From positions 4,526,001-4,590,000 of the forward strand of contig OZ245942.1 of NCBI GenBank assembly GCA_965230065.1: a DNA stretch of 64,000 bases. The letters run 5' to 3'. The stretch comes from G965230065 sp965230065. GTDB lineage: Bacteria; Bacteroidota; Bacteroidia; Cytophagales; Cyclobacteriaceae. The notes under the pieces were generated by a model. The model saw only the letters and a program-made list of their open reading frames with translations. It searched no databases and was not told the DNA's origin. The translations under genes were made by a program, and so were the position numbers. This document shows positions 42,133 to 51,415 of this stretch, piece by piece. How positions within the stretch are numbered: position 1 is the stretch's first letter; each line of letters opens with the position of its first letter.

Positions 42133-43089
42133 ATGTGGACAGATATATTATTGCTGATCGCCGGGTTATCAGTGCTGATTACGGGTGGGGAGTTATTAGT
42201 ACGTGGCTCTACAAGCATTGCCCTGCGGTTACACATTTCACCTTTGGTAGTAGGGCTTACCATCGTTGCTTTTGGCACTTCAGCCCCCGAGTTATTTGTG
42301 AGTATACAGTCGGCTCTGGCTGGCAGCCCAGATTTAACCATGGGCAATGTCATTGGGTCAAATATTTGTAACCTGGCGCTGGTTTTGGGTATTACGGCAG
42401 CCATTTCCCCTGTAAAGGTGCAAGCCGATAGTATCAAGATTGACTGGCCCATGACGATGGGTAGTTCTACACTGCTCTACCTGCTGGTGCGCGAAAACCT
42501 GATCAGTTCGTATGAAGGTGTACTCTTTATTTCTATTTTGGCAGCCTATACCTTTTTTATCATCTGGAAGTCAAGGAGAGAAACCAAAAGAATGAAGCAG
42601 ATTAGTGGGGAACTTGACCTTCCTGATGCGCCTTCCCCTTTTGTGTGGCGGGATGTATTCTTTATTGCGCTGGGTATCGTTGGATTATCTTTAGGATCTG
42701 ACTGGTTGGTAAGTGGCGCAAAAAGTATTGCCCTGCAATTTGGAGTGACAGAGCGCATCATTGGTATCACTATATTAGCGCTGGGTACCAGCCTGCCCGA
42801 ATTGGTTACTTCCATGGTAGCCTCCTTCAAAAAAGAGACTGATATTGCCGTGGGTAACCTCATGGGTTCCAATATTTTTAATGTACTTTCTATTTTGGGA
42901 ATTACCAGTATTATTCAGGAAATACAGGTTAGTGATGTAATCATCAACTCAGATATGATATGGATGCTGCTGATTACTTTTTTGGTTTTTCCCATGATGC
43001 TGCACAAAAAGGAAGTTGGACGTATTGAAGGGTTGATCCTTCTGGGCATTTACTTATATTATATCTACACCGTGGTGAGTGTAAACTGA
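42133..43089 (+). CDS. Calcium/sodium antiporter (CaCA family)
   Basis: 318 residues, about ten membrane helices arranged as two inverted halves. The alpha repeats are GLTIVAFGTSAPELFVSI with GNVIGSNICNLALVLG, and GITILALGTSLPELVTSM with GNLMGSNIFNVLSILG. Conserved Glu residues and GTSxPE match the YrbG-type exchangers. It extrudes Ca2+ in exchange for Na+ or H+. Confidence 0.93.
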   Translation: MWTDILLLIAGLSVLITGGELLVRGSTSIALRLHISPLVVGLTIVAFGTSAPELFVSIQSALAGSPDLTMGNVIGSNICNLALVLGITAAISPVKVQADSIKIDWPMTMGSSTLLYLLVRENLISSYEGVLFISILAAYTFFIIWKSRRETKRMKQISGELDLPDAPSPFVWRDVFFIALGIVGLSLGSDWLVSGAKSIALQFGVTERIIGITILALGTSLPELVTSMVASFKKETDIAVGNLMGSNIFNVLSILGITSIIQEIQVSDVIINSDMIWMLLITFLVFPMMLHKKEVGRIEGLILLGIYLYYIYTVVSVN

Positions 43090-43537
43090 ACGCTTCAACA
43101 CTATTTTTCTGCGAATTTGAATGGTTGCCCCAAAGTAATACAACTGGTTTTACACCTGCTTTCTTAAGCTGCTTCCTGTAAGCAGGTATTGCATTTTTAT
43201 CAAATAGTTATGCTCTTCGTGGTCGTAATATCTTCCGAAGAGGCTGAAAAAATGTCGAGACTGCCTTACAATTTATTCAAAAAATCACATCCTTAGGCAT
43301 TTCTGCTTTTCTTGATTGTTTAATACTGACATCTTCTTCAAATGCACCCGGAACTCAAATAAATAGAATTATTGATATATAGTTAATTAAATTAAGCACA
43401 GAATTATATAAATAAAATACATTAAAATCTTTTAATATTTAAATATTTACTTTACATTTGTGCTAAATCTTACATCTGTAAGGTTTATTTGTCTGAAACA
43501 TGAAAGCTTTGTAAATTCTGCAACCTAACGCATGGCT
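43090..43537. other. 448-bp spacer with a hairpin
   Basis: Perfect 8-bp arms ACCTGCTT / AAGCAGGT at 43154-43187, probably after the antiporter transcript. A -7-like TACATTTG lies at 43453-43460, about 78 bp before the next start, without a clear -33 box. The 3' part is very AT-rich. No gene seen. Confidence 0.4.
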
Positions 43538-46351
43538 ATGAAAAAACTTTATACAGTTTTGGCTATTTTCGCCTTTTTTGTATCATCCTCCTTTGCCCAA
43601 ACTTCGCGAATATTCTTTGAAGATTTTGAAGCAGGGGCTTTCAGGCCTGAATGGATCATTTCACCCGGGGTTTCTAATGGCATGATTGAAGTTTTTTCAG
43701 CCCCTGCACATCATGGCAATTATGGTGTGCGCATGGGCAAAACTACTGATGGTAACTATACAACCAACCAACTTGACTTACAACTTAACCTATCCTCTTA
43801 TGCACAAGTTGATCTAAGCTTTTTCATTTTCAATAATTTTGACGAAACCCAGGAGCAGGACGGTATTTTTTTTAGTGATGACGGGGGGAACAGTTTTCGA
43901 AAAGTGTACAGTTTTGATCTCACCCACTGGGCCGATAAAATGTACGGACAACTGCCACCTCTTGATGTGGATCAACTGGCGGCACGGCATGGCCTGAAAT
44001 TAACACACAATTTTATCATTCGTTTTCAGCAACACGGCAAAGACGACTTTAACGGAAGTGCTGATTACAGTGATGGCATTTTTCTGGACGATATATTGGT
44101 ATCTTCTACAGAGCAGGTATATGCGTCGGTTCCTTTTGAAGATAATTTTGAGGCGGACACCTTAAATAGTATGTGGAAATGGAGTAACCCGACCCATGCT
44201 GATGTGCAGGCTGTTGCCGCACCAACCGGAATCGTTAAATTACAGCCCGCGCCCAGGGGGTATCACGGGCAGGTAGTGGCTTTTGGAAGTAGTGTAGATC
44301 AATTACCTGTTACCAATGCTTTAGACCTGCACCTCAACCTTGTCGGGCAAGAGCAGGTAGCCCTGAGCTTTTTAATATATGATAATGCCGACGAAACACA
44401 CGAACAGGACGGCATCTTTTTTAGTGATAATGGCGGGCAGCACTTTGTAAAAGTTTTTGATTTTACTCCTGATGCCTGGGCAGATGGCGTATTCGGCCAG
44501 CTTCCTGCTCTCGATGTAGATAAGTTAGCTGCAAAACATCGTCTGAAGCTGAGCGAAAACTTTGTAATCCGTTTTCAACAGCACGGAAGTGACGACTTTG
44601 AGGGAAGCCGTAATATGTCTGATGGTATGTATCTGGACAATGTAAAAATTACTGTTCCTGAAGTTACTTTTGCAACACTACCTTTCACAGATGATTTTGA
44701 AACAGGCACATTAGGCAACATGTGGCATTGGGGAGATCCATCCTTGTCAGCCAAAGGGGCCATCATTACCAATACCGGCTGGGTAGGTGTTATGCCTGCC
44801 CCAAAAGGTTATAACGGGCATGTCATTGGCCTGGGAAGCAGGGTAGATAAAACTGAGAACACCAATGCTTTAGACTTACACTTGAACCTTGCAGGGCATA
44901 AACAGATAGCTTTAGATTTCGAGTTCTATGCTAACTTTGAAGAATTGCATGAGCAGGATGGGATATACTTTAGTGATGACGGTGGGGATTATTTTAAAAA
45001 AGTACTGGCCTTTGATTTTGAAAACTGGAGTGCCCGGTGTTTAGGGAAATTTCCTACGGTGGATGTTGCACAACTGGCAGCTACCCATGGATTAAAATTG
45101 AGTAGTGAATTTGTCATCCGTTTCCAACAGCATGATGATGATAATTTTGAAGGAAGCCGCACCATTGCCGATGGTATTTTTCTGGATAATATACACATAG
45201 CTGTGCCTGAAATCACACAAGCTTCCCTTCCTTTTAAAGAAGATTTTGAGCAAGGCAGCTGGAACGCTGCCATGCGGTGGGTAAACCCATACCTTACTGC
45301 CCCTAAGAAAACCATTACACCGGCAGGTTTTATCAAAATTACTGATTCTATGGCCAATGAAAGCAAGTATGCACTGGCTATGGGGCGGCATGTTGATGGC
45401 AACCCAACCACCAATGCCCTCGATATTTATTTGGACATGGATGGGGAAGAGGATATTGAGCTGAGCTTTTGGTTATACGATAACTATGATGACCAGTATC
45501 CGCATGAAGGCATTTGGCTGAGTAACAACGGAGGTAAATCTTTTGTAAAAGCATGTGGTTTTACAAAAAAATCCAACAGTGATTACACTCATGTCAAAAT
45601 TGATCTGGACTCTTTGGTTTCATCTAAAAACTTGTCGTTTACACAAAATTTTGTCATTCGTTTTCAGCAATGCGGCAGCCGCAGCATGGACGGAGAAGGC
45701 AGTTTTAAAGATGGTATCTTTCTGGATGATATTTTGGTGTCCAAAACTTTGCCTGTGCCCGGCCTTATCAATTTTGATACTTTAGATAAACCAGCTTGCG
45801 GAGAATATACTTTCACCTGGCAACCCGTTGCTCAAGCAAAATCGTACCACCTTCAGGTAATGAAAGGTGTAGATATTGGCAATCAAATGATTTTTGATGA
45901 GTATGTATCAGAAAATTATTCAATTTCGGGGCTTGAGGATGGCACTACCTATTCCTGGCGGGTGAGGGCTGTAAGCGAAGAAAAAGCAGGCCCCTGGTCT
46001 TCAAAATCTACTTTCTATACAGGAAGAATGCCCTGGGCTACCATCACAGCACTTTCCGATACTGTAATCCGGGACGGAGGCATCGTAACTTTACAAGCTA
46101 CCCGACAGCCCAACTATAGATACCGGTGGTATAAAGATGACAGGCTTTTATCAAAAGAGAAGAGAAGTACTTTCATTACTGATCAGGCAGGTAAATACAG
46201 CGTAAAAGTGATCAATGAACAGTGTAGTTACACTACAGCTCCTGTAAATGTGACTGTGATACCTGCGCATAAAGAAACTACGGCTTTGGAAATAAAACCG
46301 CACAGTGCTCTTCCTGAAACACCTGAGATTGAAACCTTTCAGGGACAATAA
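43538..46351 (+). CDS. Large secreted protein with four tandem ~190-residue repeats
   Basis: 937 residues from the ATG at 43538 (an ATG six bases earlier is equally possible). A signal peptide (about 1-20) is followed by four tandem repeats of 180-200 residues. Each repeat has FEDxFExG-type opening, NALDLHLNL, LSFxIYDN...EQDGIFFSDNGG and FVIRFQQHGxDDFxGSR...DGIFLDDI. They look like beta-sandwich (MAM/laminin-G-like) domains with acidic, possibly Ca-binding loops. After them come an FnIII-like domain (about 750-835, SWRVRAVSEEKAGPWSS) and an Ig-like domain (about 845-915). No type IX secretion C-terminal signal is recognised. Probably a surface adhesin or matrix protein; ligand unknown. Confidence 0.8.
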   Translation: MKKLYTVLAIFAFFVSSSFAQTSRIFFEDFEAGAFRPEWIISPGVSNGMIEVFSAPAHHGNYGVRMGKTTDGNYTTNQLDLQLNLSSYAQVDLSFFIFNNFDETQEQDGIFFSDDGGNSFRKVYSFDLTHWADKMYGQLPPLDVDQLAARHGLKLTHNFIIRFQQHGKDDFNGSADYSDGIFLDDILVSSTEQVYASVPFEDNFEADTLNSMWKWSNPTHADVQAVAAPTGIVKLQPAPRGYHGQVVAFGSSVDQLPVTNALDLHLNLVGQEQVALSFLIYDNADETHEQDGIFFSDNGGQHFVKVFDFTPDAWADGVFGQLPALDVDKLAAKHRLKLSENFVIRFQQHGSDDFEGSRNMSDGMYLDNVKITVPEVTFATLPFTDDFETGTLGNMWHWGDPSLSAKGAIITNTGWVGVMPAPKGYNGHVIGLGSRVDKTENTNALDLHLNLAGHKQIALDFEFYANFEELHEQDGIYFSDDGGDYFKKVLAFDFENWSARCLGKFPTVDVAQLAATHGLKLSSEFVIRFQQHDDDNFEGSRTIADGIFLDNIHIAVPEITQASLPFKEDFEQGSWNAAMRWVNPYLTAPKKTITPAGFIKITDSMANESKYALAMGRHVDGNPTTNALDIYLDMDGEEDIELSFWLYDNYDDQYPHEGIWLSNNGGKSFVKACGFTKKSNSDYTHVKIDLDSLVSSKNLSFTQNFVIRFQQCGSRSMDGEGSFKDGIFLDDILVSKTLPVPGLINFDTLDKPACGEYTFTWQPVAQAKSYHLQVMKGVDIGNQMIFDEYVSENYSISGLEDGTTYSWRVRAVSEEKAGPWSSKSTFYTGRMPWATITALSDTVIRDGGIVTLQATRQPNYRYRWYKDDRLLSKEKRSTFITDQAGKYSVKVINEQCSYTTAPVNVTVIPAHKETTALEIKPHSALPETPEIETFQGQ

Positions 46352-46427
46352 TCATTTTTATTCTAAATTTGTGTGATGGCTGTATGCGTGGGCATAAAAG
46401 CCATTTCATTTTTATAAGCTAAACGCC

Positions 46428-47327
46428 ATGGACAAACAGCAGATTACAGATTGGTTCACCAATTTACAAAATGATATTTGTGAGCAATTAGAAAAAGTAG
46501 ACGGCAAAGGGAAGTTTAAGGAAGACAGGTGGGAGCGGCCTGGCGGTGGGGGAGGAAGAAGCCGGGTAATTACAGAAGGTAATGTGATTGAAAAAGGGGG
46601 GGTAAACTTCTCAGCCGTGTATGGCAAAACCCCATCCAATATCCTGAAAGCTTTGCAACTGGAAGAAGCAGATTTTTATGCCACCGGGGTATCTATCGTT
46701 ATCCATCCTTTCAGCCCCATGGTTCCTATCATTCACATGAACGTGCGGTATTTTGAAATGACCAATGGCGTGAGTTGGTTTGGCGGGGGCATTGACCTCA
46801 CTCCACATTATGTAGACGAACAGGATGCCCGATATTTTCATACGGCATTAAAAAAAGTTTGTGACCAGCACCACCCTCAATATTACCCTGAATTTAAACA
46901 ATGGGCAGACGATTATTTTTATATCAAGCACAGAAAGGAAACAAGGGGAATCGGGGGCATTTTTTTCGACAGGCTTTCTGCTAACGAAGATATTACCCTG
47001 GAAGAACGCTTTGCATTTGTAAAAGACGTAGGGATGCTTTTTGCCCCTGTTTACACCCATTTTATGCAAAAGAATAAAGATTTGCCTTACGGTGAAAATG
47101 AAAAGCAATGGCAAATGGTCAGAAGAGGCAGGTATGTGGAGTTTAACTTGGTGTTGGACAAAGGAACAAAGTTTGGACTGGATACCGACGGGCGTACTGA
47201 ATCTATACTGATGAGTTTACCGCCTCAGGCTCAGTGGCATTACAATTTCCAACCTGAAGCAGGGAGCAGGGAAGCTGCCACACAGGGATTATTGAGAAAG
47301 AAAATAAATTGGATAAATATAATATAA
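46428..47327 (+). CDS. hemF: Oxygen-dependent coproporphyrinogen III oxidase
   Basis: 299 residues, full length. HemF motifs are plentiful: RPGGGGGRSRVITEGNVIEK, GGVNFSAVYG, VSIVIHPFSPMVPIIHMNVR, FGGGIDLTPHYVDEQD, YFYIKHRKETRGIGGIFFDR, RRGRYVEFNLVLDKGTKFGL. It converts coproporphyrinogen III to protoporphyrinogen IX using O2 in haem synthesis, so the organism is likely to respire oxygen. No other haem gene is adjacent. Confidence 0.96.
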   Translation: MDKQQITDWFTNLQNDICEQLEKVDGKGKFKEDRWERPGGGGGRSRVITEGNVIEKGGVNFSAVYGKTPSNILKALQLEEADFYATGVSIVIHPFSPMVPIIHMNVRYFEMTNGVSWFGGGIDLTPHYVDEQDARYFHTALKKVCDQHHPQYYPEFKQWADDYFYIKHRKETRGIGGIFFDRLSANEDITLEERFAFVKDVGMLFAPVYTHFMQKNKDLPYGENEKQWQMVRRGRYVEFNLVLDKGTKFGLDTDGRTESILMSLPPQAQWHYNFQPEAGSREAATQGLLRKKINWINII

Positions 47328-47425
47328 ATTATAACTTTTTTAATATTTTTATTAAGTTTGTAATAATTCCTCATGTGTGTACACTAAGAGGTCTATTAAA
47401 CTTATAGAAAACTAAAACGGTTATA

Positions 47426-48544
47426 ATGACACTTATTCCCTTTCTTTCTTCACAAGCCCATACTGTAACGACATCCCAAAAGGTCAGAAAATTTGCTTTT
47501 TTAATACATTTCAGACATGCGTATAATACGGACATTTCCCTCTATTGGAAACCTTTGCAAAAAGTACCCAATGCCCTGTATCAAAACATTTTTACACGTA
47601 TCAAAACGCCTTCTGTTAAATGGAGTGAAATTTATTTAAATACCCCTCAGGCAAAAAAATCCCTGATAGGAAGAAATGAAATTATTTTACTTTCCGGTAA
47701 AGATATGTTGAACCTTGGCCCCAAAGAAATGCACAAACGCATTGACGGGGTCATCAACAAACTGGCACGCAGAGGTTATGAAAATATAGGTTTGGGTGCA
47801 CTCACTTCCCCCATGACGCTGGGTGGCGGCATGCTAGAGCAAAGAAAGGATGTAAGTATCACCAACGGAAATGCGTTTACTGCTACCAGCCTTTACCGGG
47901 CAGTTGTAAAATTACTTGAAGCAAACCCAAAACTGGTAGAAAACCAAGCCATTGTTGGCGCTACGGGAAGTGTGGGTTCCTGCCTGGCAAAGCTACTGGT
48001 CAAGAAAAATTATTGCGATAAACTGTTACTGGTAGCACGCAACCAAACCAAACTGGAAAGGCTGAAAAAAGAATTAAAAGCCATTTCGCCCTCGGTCAGC
48101 ATTGAAGTTTCTAACAAGATGAGCTCAATCAAAAATTCAAACCTGATTACGCTGCTCACGGCCAGTTCCCATAATATTGTTGAGCCGGAAATGCTGCGGC
48201 CACACGCAGTAGTATTGGATGGTACGCAGCCCCGTAACACTTCTCCCCAACTTCTTGAGCAAAGGCCTGATGTTACAGTAATTGATGGCGGTATCGTATC
48301 CATTCCGGGCATTACCCTTGCACAGGGAAGTATTGGGCTGCCACTTAACAGTTACTATGCATGCTTTTCTGAAACTTTGCTGTGGGCTTTAGACGGACAA
48401 TCCGAACATTTTTCTATTGGAAACCCAACGGTTGAACAAGCCGAGTACATGGATAAACTGGCCAAAAAATACCAATCATTAGGGTTTGGCCTTGCCGATT
48501 TCACTTCCTTCGGCATGCCTTTAACAAATTCAATTTACGCTTAA
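47426..48544 (+). CDS. Long-chain acyl-ACP reductase-like NAD(P)-dependent enzyme
   Basis: 372 residues. The central Rossmann motif is IVGATGSVGSCLAKLL (around 176-190), followed by LLLVARNQTKLERLKKEL. The protein aligns by eye along its length with cyanobacterial acyl-ACP reductase: FLIHFRHAYN start, GLGALTSPMTLGGGM, ITNGNAFTATSLYRAV, VIDGGIV. Most tellingly, ACFSETLLWALDG carries Cys313 at the position of the catalytic Cys of the cyanobacterial enzyme (ACFAEAMLLEFEG). Such enzymes reduce fatty acyl-ACP to the aldehyde with NADPH through a thioester. No aldehyde-deformylating oxygenase is nearby. The next gene, 11 bp away, is an NDH-2-like flavoprotein. A -7-like TAAGTTTG lies at 47353-47360. 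Confidence 0.72.
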   Translation: MTLIPFLSSQAHTVTTSQKVRKFAFLIHFRHAYNTDISLYWKPLQKVPNALYQNIFTRIKTPSVKWSEIYLNTPQAKKSLIGRNEIILLSGKDMLNLGPKEMHKRIDGVINKLARRGYENIGLGALTSPMTLGGGMLEQRKDVSITNGNAFTATSLYRAVVKLLEANPKLVENQAIVGATGSVGSCLAKLLVKKNYCDKLLLVARNQTKLERLKKELKAISPSVSIEVSNKMSSIKNSNLITLLTASSHNIVEPEMLRPHAVVLDGTQPRNTSPQLLEQRPDVTVIDGGIVSIPGITLAQGSIGLPLNSYYACFSETLLWALDGQSEHFSIGNPTVEQAEYMDKLAKKYQSLGFGLADFTSFGMPLTNSIYA

Positions 48545-48555
48545 TAAACAAAATC

Positions 48556-49893
48556 ATGAAAGTAGTATTAATTGGGTGCGGTTATGTTTCTGTATGGACC
48601 TACAAGTTTTTGGCCCGATATGCCAATAAACTTTTAAAGAGTGGTGAAATTGAAGTGACTGTTGTGTCTGAAAGTGACCATCATGCTTTTCATGGGTTTA
48701 CCGGGGAGTTTTTGAATGGTTTTCTTCCGCTTGCGTTTCGTGAAACGCCCTTTAATGAGATTTTTAAACATGCCAATTTGCTAAAAGGCAGAGTGGTGGC
48801 CATCAATCAGCTTGAAAATACGGTTGAGTATCTTCCGGAAAACGAAATATCCCCGCATGTTTTGGCCTATGACCACCTGGTAATTGGGGCAGGCTCCACA
48901 GATAACCCTGACAGTATTCATGGGTTAAAAGAATATGGCCTGGGTATTAAAAAACGCAATGGCCTCCTGGAATGCAGGCAAAAAATCATGCAATCGCTGG
49001 CATTGGCCTCAAAAGCAACCACAGCAGAAGAAAGGGAAAAATACCTTACGTTCTGTGTGATAGGCGGAGGGTTTGCAGCCATTGAGATTTGCGGTAATTT
49101 AGTAGAACTACTCAACGTGCTGAAAAGCCAATACCCAGTACTGGAACAATTTGGATACAGTGTGAACCTGGTTTATGCTACCCCTGAAATATTGCCACAG
49201 TTAGGCAAAAGTTTTAACCTTAGCCGCAGGTATACCCGTAAGTCCCTGGAAGCTTTAAATATCACCATGATACCAAACACGAGAGTGGCGGCTATCGGAG
49301 AAGATTTTATTAAACTTAACAATAACGATAAGATACCTACCATTGTACCAATTTGTGCGGTGGGTCAAAGTGCTATCAAATTCAATACGGAAGTCCCTTT
49401 TACTTACCAAAACAACCGCATATTTGTTGACAAGAAGTTGAGGGCTGCCGGTTTTTCCAATATCTGGACGGGGGGGGATGCTGCCTCTGTAAAAAGACCC
49501 TTTCGAAAAATTGCCTGCCGCCACGATGCCTTATGGGCAATCAAGCATGGATCGAGAATTGGGAAAAATATAGCCCGCACAGCCAAAGGTAAAAAACCGG
49601 GCAATTTTGTGTATCCCGGCCTGGGGCAAACGGCTTCTTTTTATAAACATAAAGCTATCCTTGAGATATACGGGTTACAGTTTACCGGCATCATTGCGTG
49701 GTTTATGCGTATAGGATTTTTTCTGTATTTTATGCCCTCACGAAAATTTGCATTTCGGGCGTTGGTCTACCTGCTAAAAAATAGTAGAAAAAAAAGGATG
49801 AATGAATTGTCCGACAGTACACTTATTTATCCTCCAGAGGATGTTGGCTATTGTGGGGCATCTTACACACTTGAAAGCCCTGTCCAAACGTAA
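48556..49893 (+). CDS. NDH-2-like FAD/NAD(P)-dependent oxidoreductase
   Basis: 445 residues with two dinucleotide-binding folds: FAD at the N-terminus (VVLIGCGYVSVWTYKFLARY) and NAD(P) near 170 (FCVIGGGFAAIEICGNLVEL). The GGDAASVKRPF stretch is the FAD-binding second motif typical of type II NADH dehydrogenases. The amphipathic C-terminus (FTGIIAWFMRIGFFLYFMP) would attach it to the membrane. It probably oxidises NADH and reduces quinone, or supplies or accepts electrons for the linked acyl-ACP-reductase-like protein 11 bp upstream. The N-terminal GCGYVS replaces the more usual GGGFAG, which is a mild deviation. Confidence 0.82.
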   Translation: MKVVLIGCGYVSVWTYKFLARYANKLLKSGEIEVTVVSESDHHAFHGFTGEFLNGFLPLAFRETPFNEIFKHANLLKGRVVAINQLENTVEYLPENEISPHVLAYDHLVIGAGSTDNPDSIHGLKEYGLGIKKRNGLLECRQKIMQSLALASKATTAEEREKYLTFCVIGGGFAAIEICGNLVELLNVLKSQYPVLEQFGYSVNLVYATPEILPQLGKSFNLSRRYTRKSLEALNITMIPNTRVAAIGEDFIKLNNNDKIPTIVPICAVGQSAIKFNTEVPFTYQNNRIFVDKKLRAAGFSNIWTGGDAASVKRPFRKIACRHDALWAIKHGSRIGKNIARTAKGKKPGNFVYPGLGQTASFYKHKAILEIYGLQFTGIIAWFMRIGFFLYFMPSRKFAFRALVYLLKNSRKKRMNELSDSTLIYPPEDVGYCGASYTLESPVQT

Positions 49894-49908
49894 GGTGACA
49901 CTTAATTG

Positions 49909-50967
49909 CTAATCAGTATTTTTAGGAATCGGGTTAGCTTCAACACCTTCAAATGTCATTTTTACCGGTTGAATGGTGCCGTCATCATTGAAATATAAGC
50001 GGTCAGTGCAAGACACACGATGGTCACGCCCTTCATTAGGAATGGGCCGTCTGTGGTAAATCATATACCAATCGTCAGTGCCGGGGGTATTGATAACTGA
50101 GTTGTGCCCGGCCCCGGTGGCAATATCATTATCCGATTGTAAAATAGTGCCCATCCTTTTGTACGGGCCGGTAACTTTGTCAGCAGTGGCATAAGCTACC
50201 TGGTAGGAGTCGTTGGTCCAGTTTCCTTCCGACCACATAAAATAGTACTTGTCATGGCGTTTAAACATGCAAGAGCCTTCCACATAGCCTTCAGGGGTAA
50301 TTTCCCTGAATAAGGAACCATCTTCCCAGGGAATAAAGCCGGTAAAGTCATCGTTCAATACGCCCAAATTACAATGACCCCATCCACCGTAAAAGATATA
50401 ATAAGTACCGTCGGTATCTTTAAATACGAACTGGTCAATGGGCTGTGCATCATTGTAAAAATCTGAAATCAGGGGTTTACCAAGGTAATCTTTGTATGGC
50501 CCGGATGGAGCATCGGCCACAGCTATGCCTATACCCCCAAAGTGATTGATGTCATTGTCAGGATCCCAGGAAGGCCGTTCGGGCCTTTGCACATCATTGG
50601 CCGAAAAGAACAAGAAATACTTATCTCCTTTTTGAATGATAGAGGGTGCCCACATGGCTTGTCTGGCCCAGGTAATAATGGTAGTGTCTAAAATCCGGGA
50701 ATGCTTTTCCCAATTTACCAGGTCTTTTGAAGAAAAAGCATCGAAGTGAAGTTGATTTTTAAAGGCATCGGAATAGGTAGGGTACACCCAGTATTCATTA
50801 CCAAAAACTGCCCCTTCCGGATCAGCATACCACCCTTCAAATATGGGGTTGCCCGAAAATGTTTTCACATGACTATTACTGGTTTCAGCAGTTTTCTCAT
50901 CTTTACTCGTGAAGTTACATGCCGTTAACAGAAAAATAAGTAGTGAAAGTATACAGGGTAGTTTCAT
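49909..50967 (-). CDS. GH43-family glycoside hydrolase lipoprotein
   Basis: 352 residues. The lipobox (LLTAC) places it in the envelope. Five-bladed beta-propeller signatures: FEGWYADPEGAVFGNEYWVY with catalytic Asp, APSIIQKGDKYFLFFSAND, QPIDQFVFKDTDGTYYIFYG with the pKa-modulating Asp, and EGSCMFKRHDKYYFMWSEGN with catalytic Glu. GH43 enzymes act on arabinose- and xylose-containing polysaccharides. A sialidase-like lipoprotein on the same strand lies upstream (about 0.45 kb away). Confidence 0.87.
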   Translation of the reverse strand: MKLPCILSLLIFLLTACNFTSKDEKTAETSNSHVKTFSGNPIFEGWYADPEGAVFGNEYWVYPTYSDAFKNQLHFDAFSSKDLVNWEKHSRILDTTIITWARQAMWAPSIIQKGDKYFLFFSANDVQRPERPSWDPDNDINHFGGIGIAVADAPSGPYKDYLGKPLISDFYNDAQPIDQFVFKDTDGTYYIFYGGWGHCNLGVLNDDFTGFIPWEDGSLFREITPEGYVEGSCMFKRHDKYYFMWSEGNWTNDSYQVAYATADKVTGPYKRMGTILQSDNDIATGAGHNSVINTPGTDDWYMIYHRRPIPNEGRDHRVSCTDRLYFNDDGTIQPVKMTFEGVEANPIPKNTD

Positions 50968-51141
50968 GCAAATTCTTATTCAAAATATTACTGCCTCAAT
51001 TTATTGATTTTGCCAATTTGGCACGCAATCTAACTTCGTTTTGGTAAATTTGATATAGTTACTGTTTTTATTATAACTGAAATATAAACTTCCTGCAACA
51101 CTTTCCAAAAGCTACTAAGCTTTCAGACAAACTAGATAAAG

Positions 51142-51408
51142 ATGACAAAATACAGAAAGATACCTGTGATTGTTGATGCCTTGCAATGGGATGGCAACCA
51201 TGATTTTACATCAATCAAAACCTGGGTAGAAAGTTTTGGTGATAAATGGGAACATCATTTTTTTACAGAAGAGACTTTCAGGGTAATGACCATGGAAGGT
51301 GAATCGTATGGGTTACAGCCCGGGGATTTTATCATCCGGGGAGTACAGGGTGAGTATTACCCTTGCAAGCCGGAAATATTCGCACAAACCTATGAGCTGG
51401 CAGAATGA
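51142..51408 (+). CDS. Phage-type small protein
   Basis: 88 residues. It begins KYRKIPVIVDALQWDGNHD and ends YGLQPGDFIIRGVQGEYYPC followed by KPEIFAQTYE. This arrangement (a PGDxIIRGVxGExYPCKPxIF ending) is common in hypothetical proteins of dsDNA phages. Here it is a lone gene between carbohydrate-enzyme genes; no other phage gene is nearby, so it may be a captured cargo gene. Function unknown. Confidence 0.78.
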   Translation: MTKYRKIPVIVDALQWDGNHDFTSIKTWVESFGDKWEHHFFTEETFRVMTMEGESYGLQPGDFIIRGVQGEYYPCKPEIFAQTYELAE

Positions 51409-51415
51409 ACTACAT

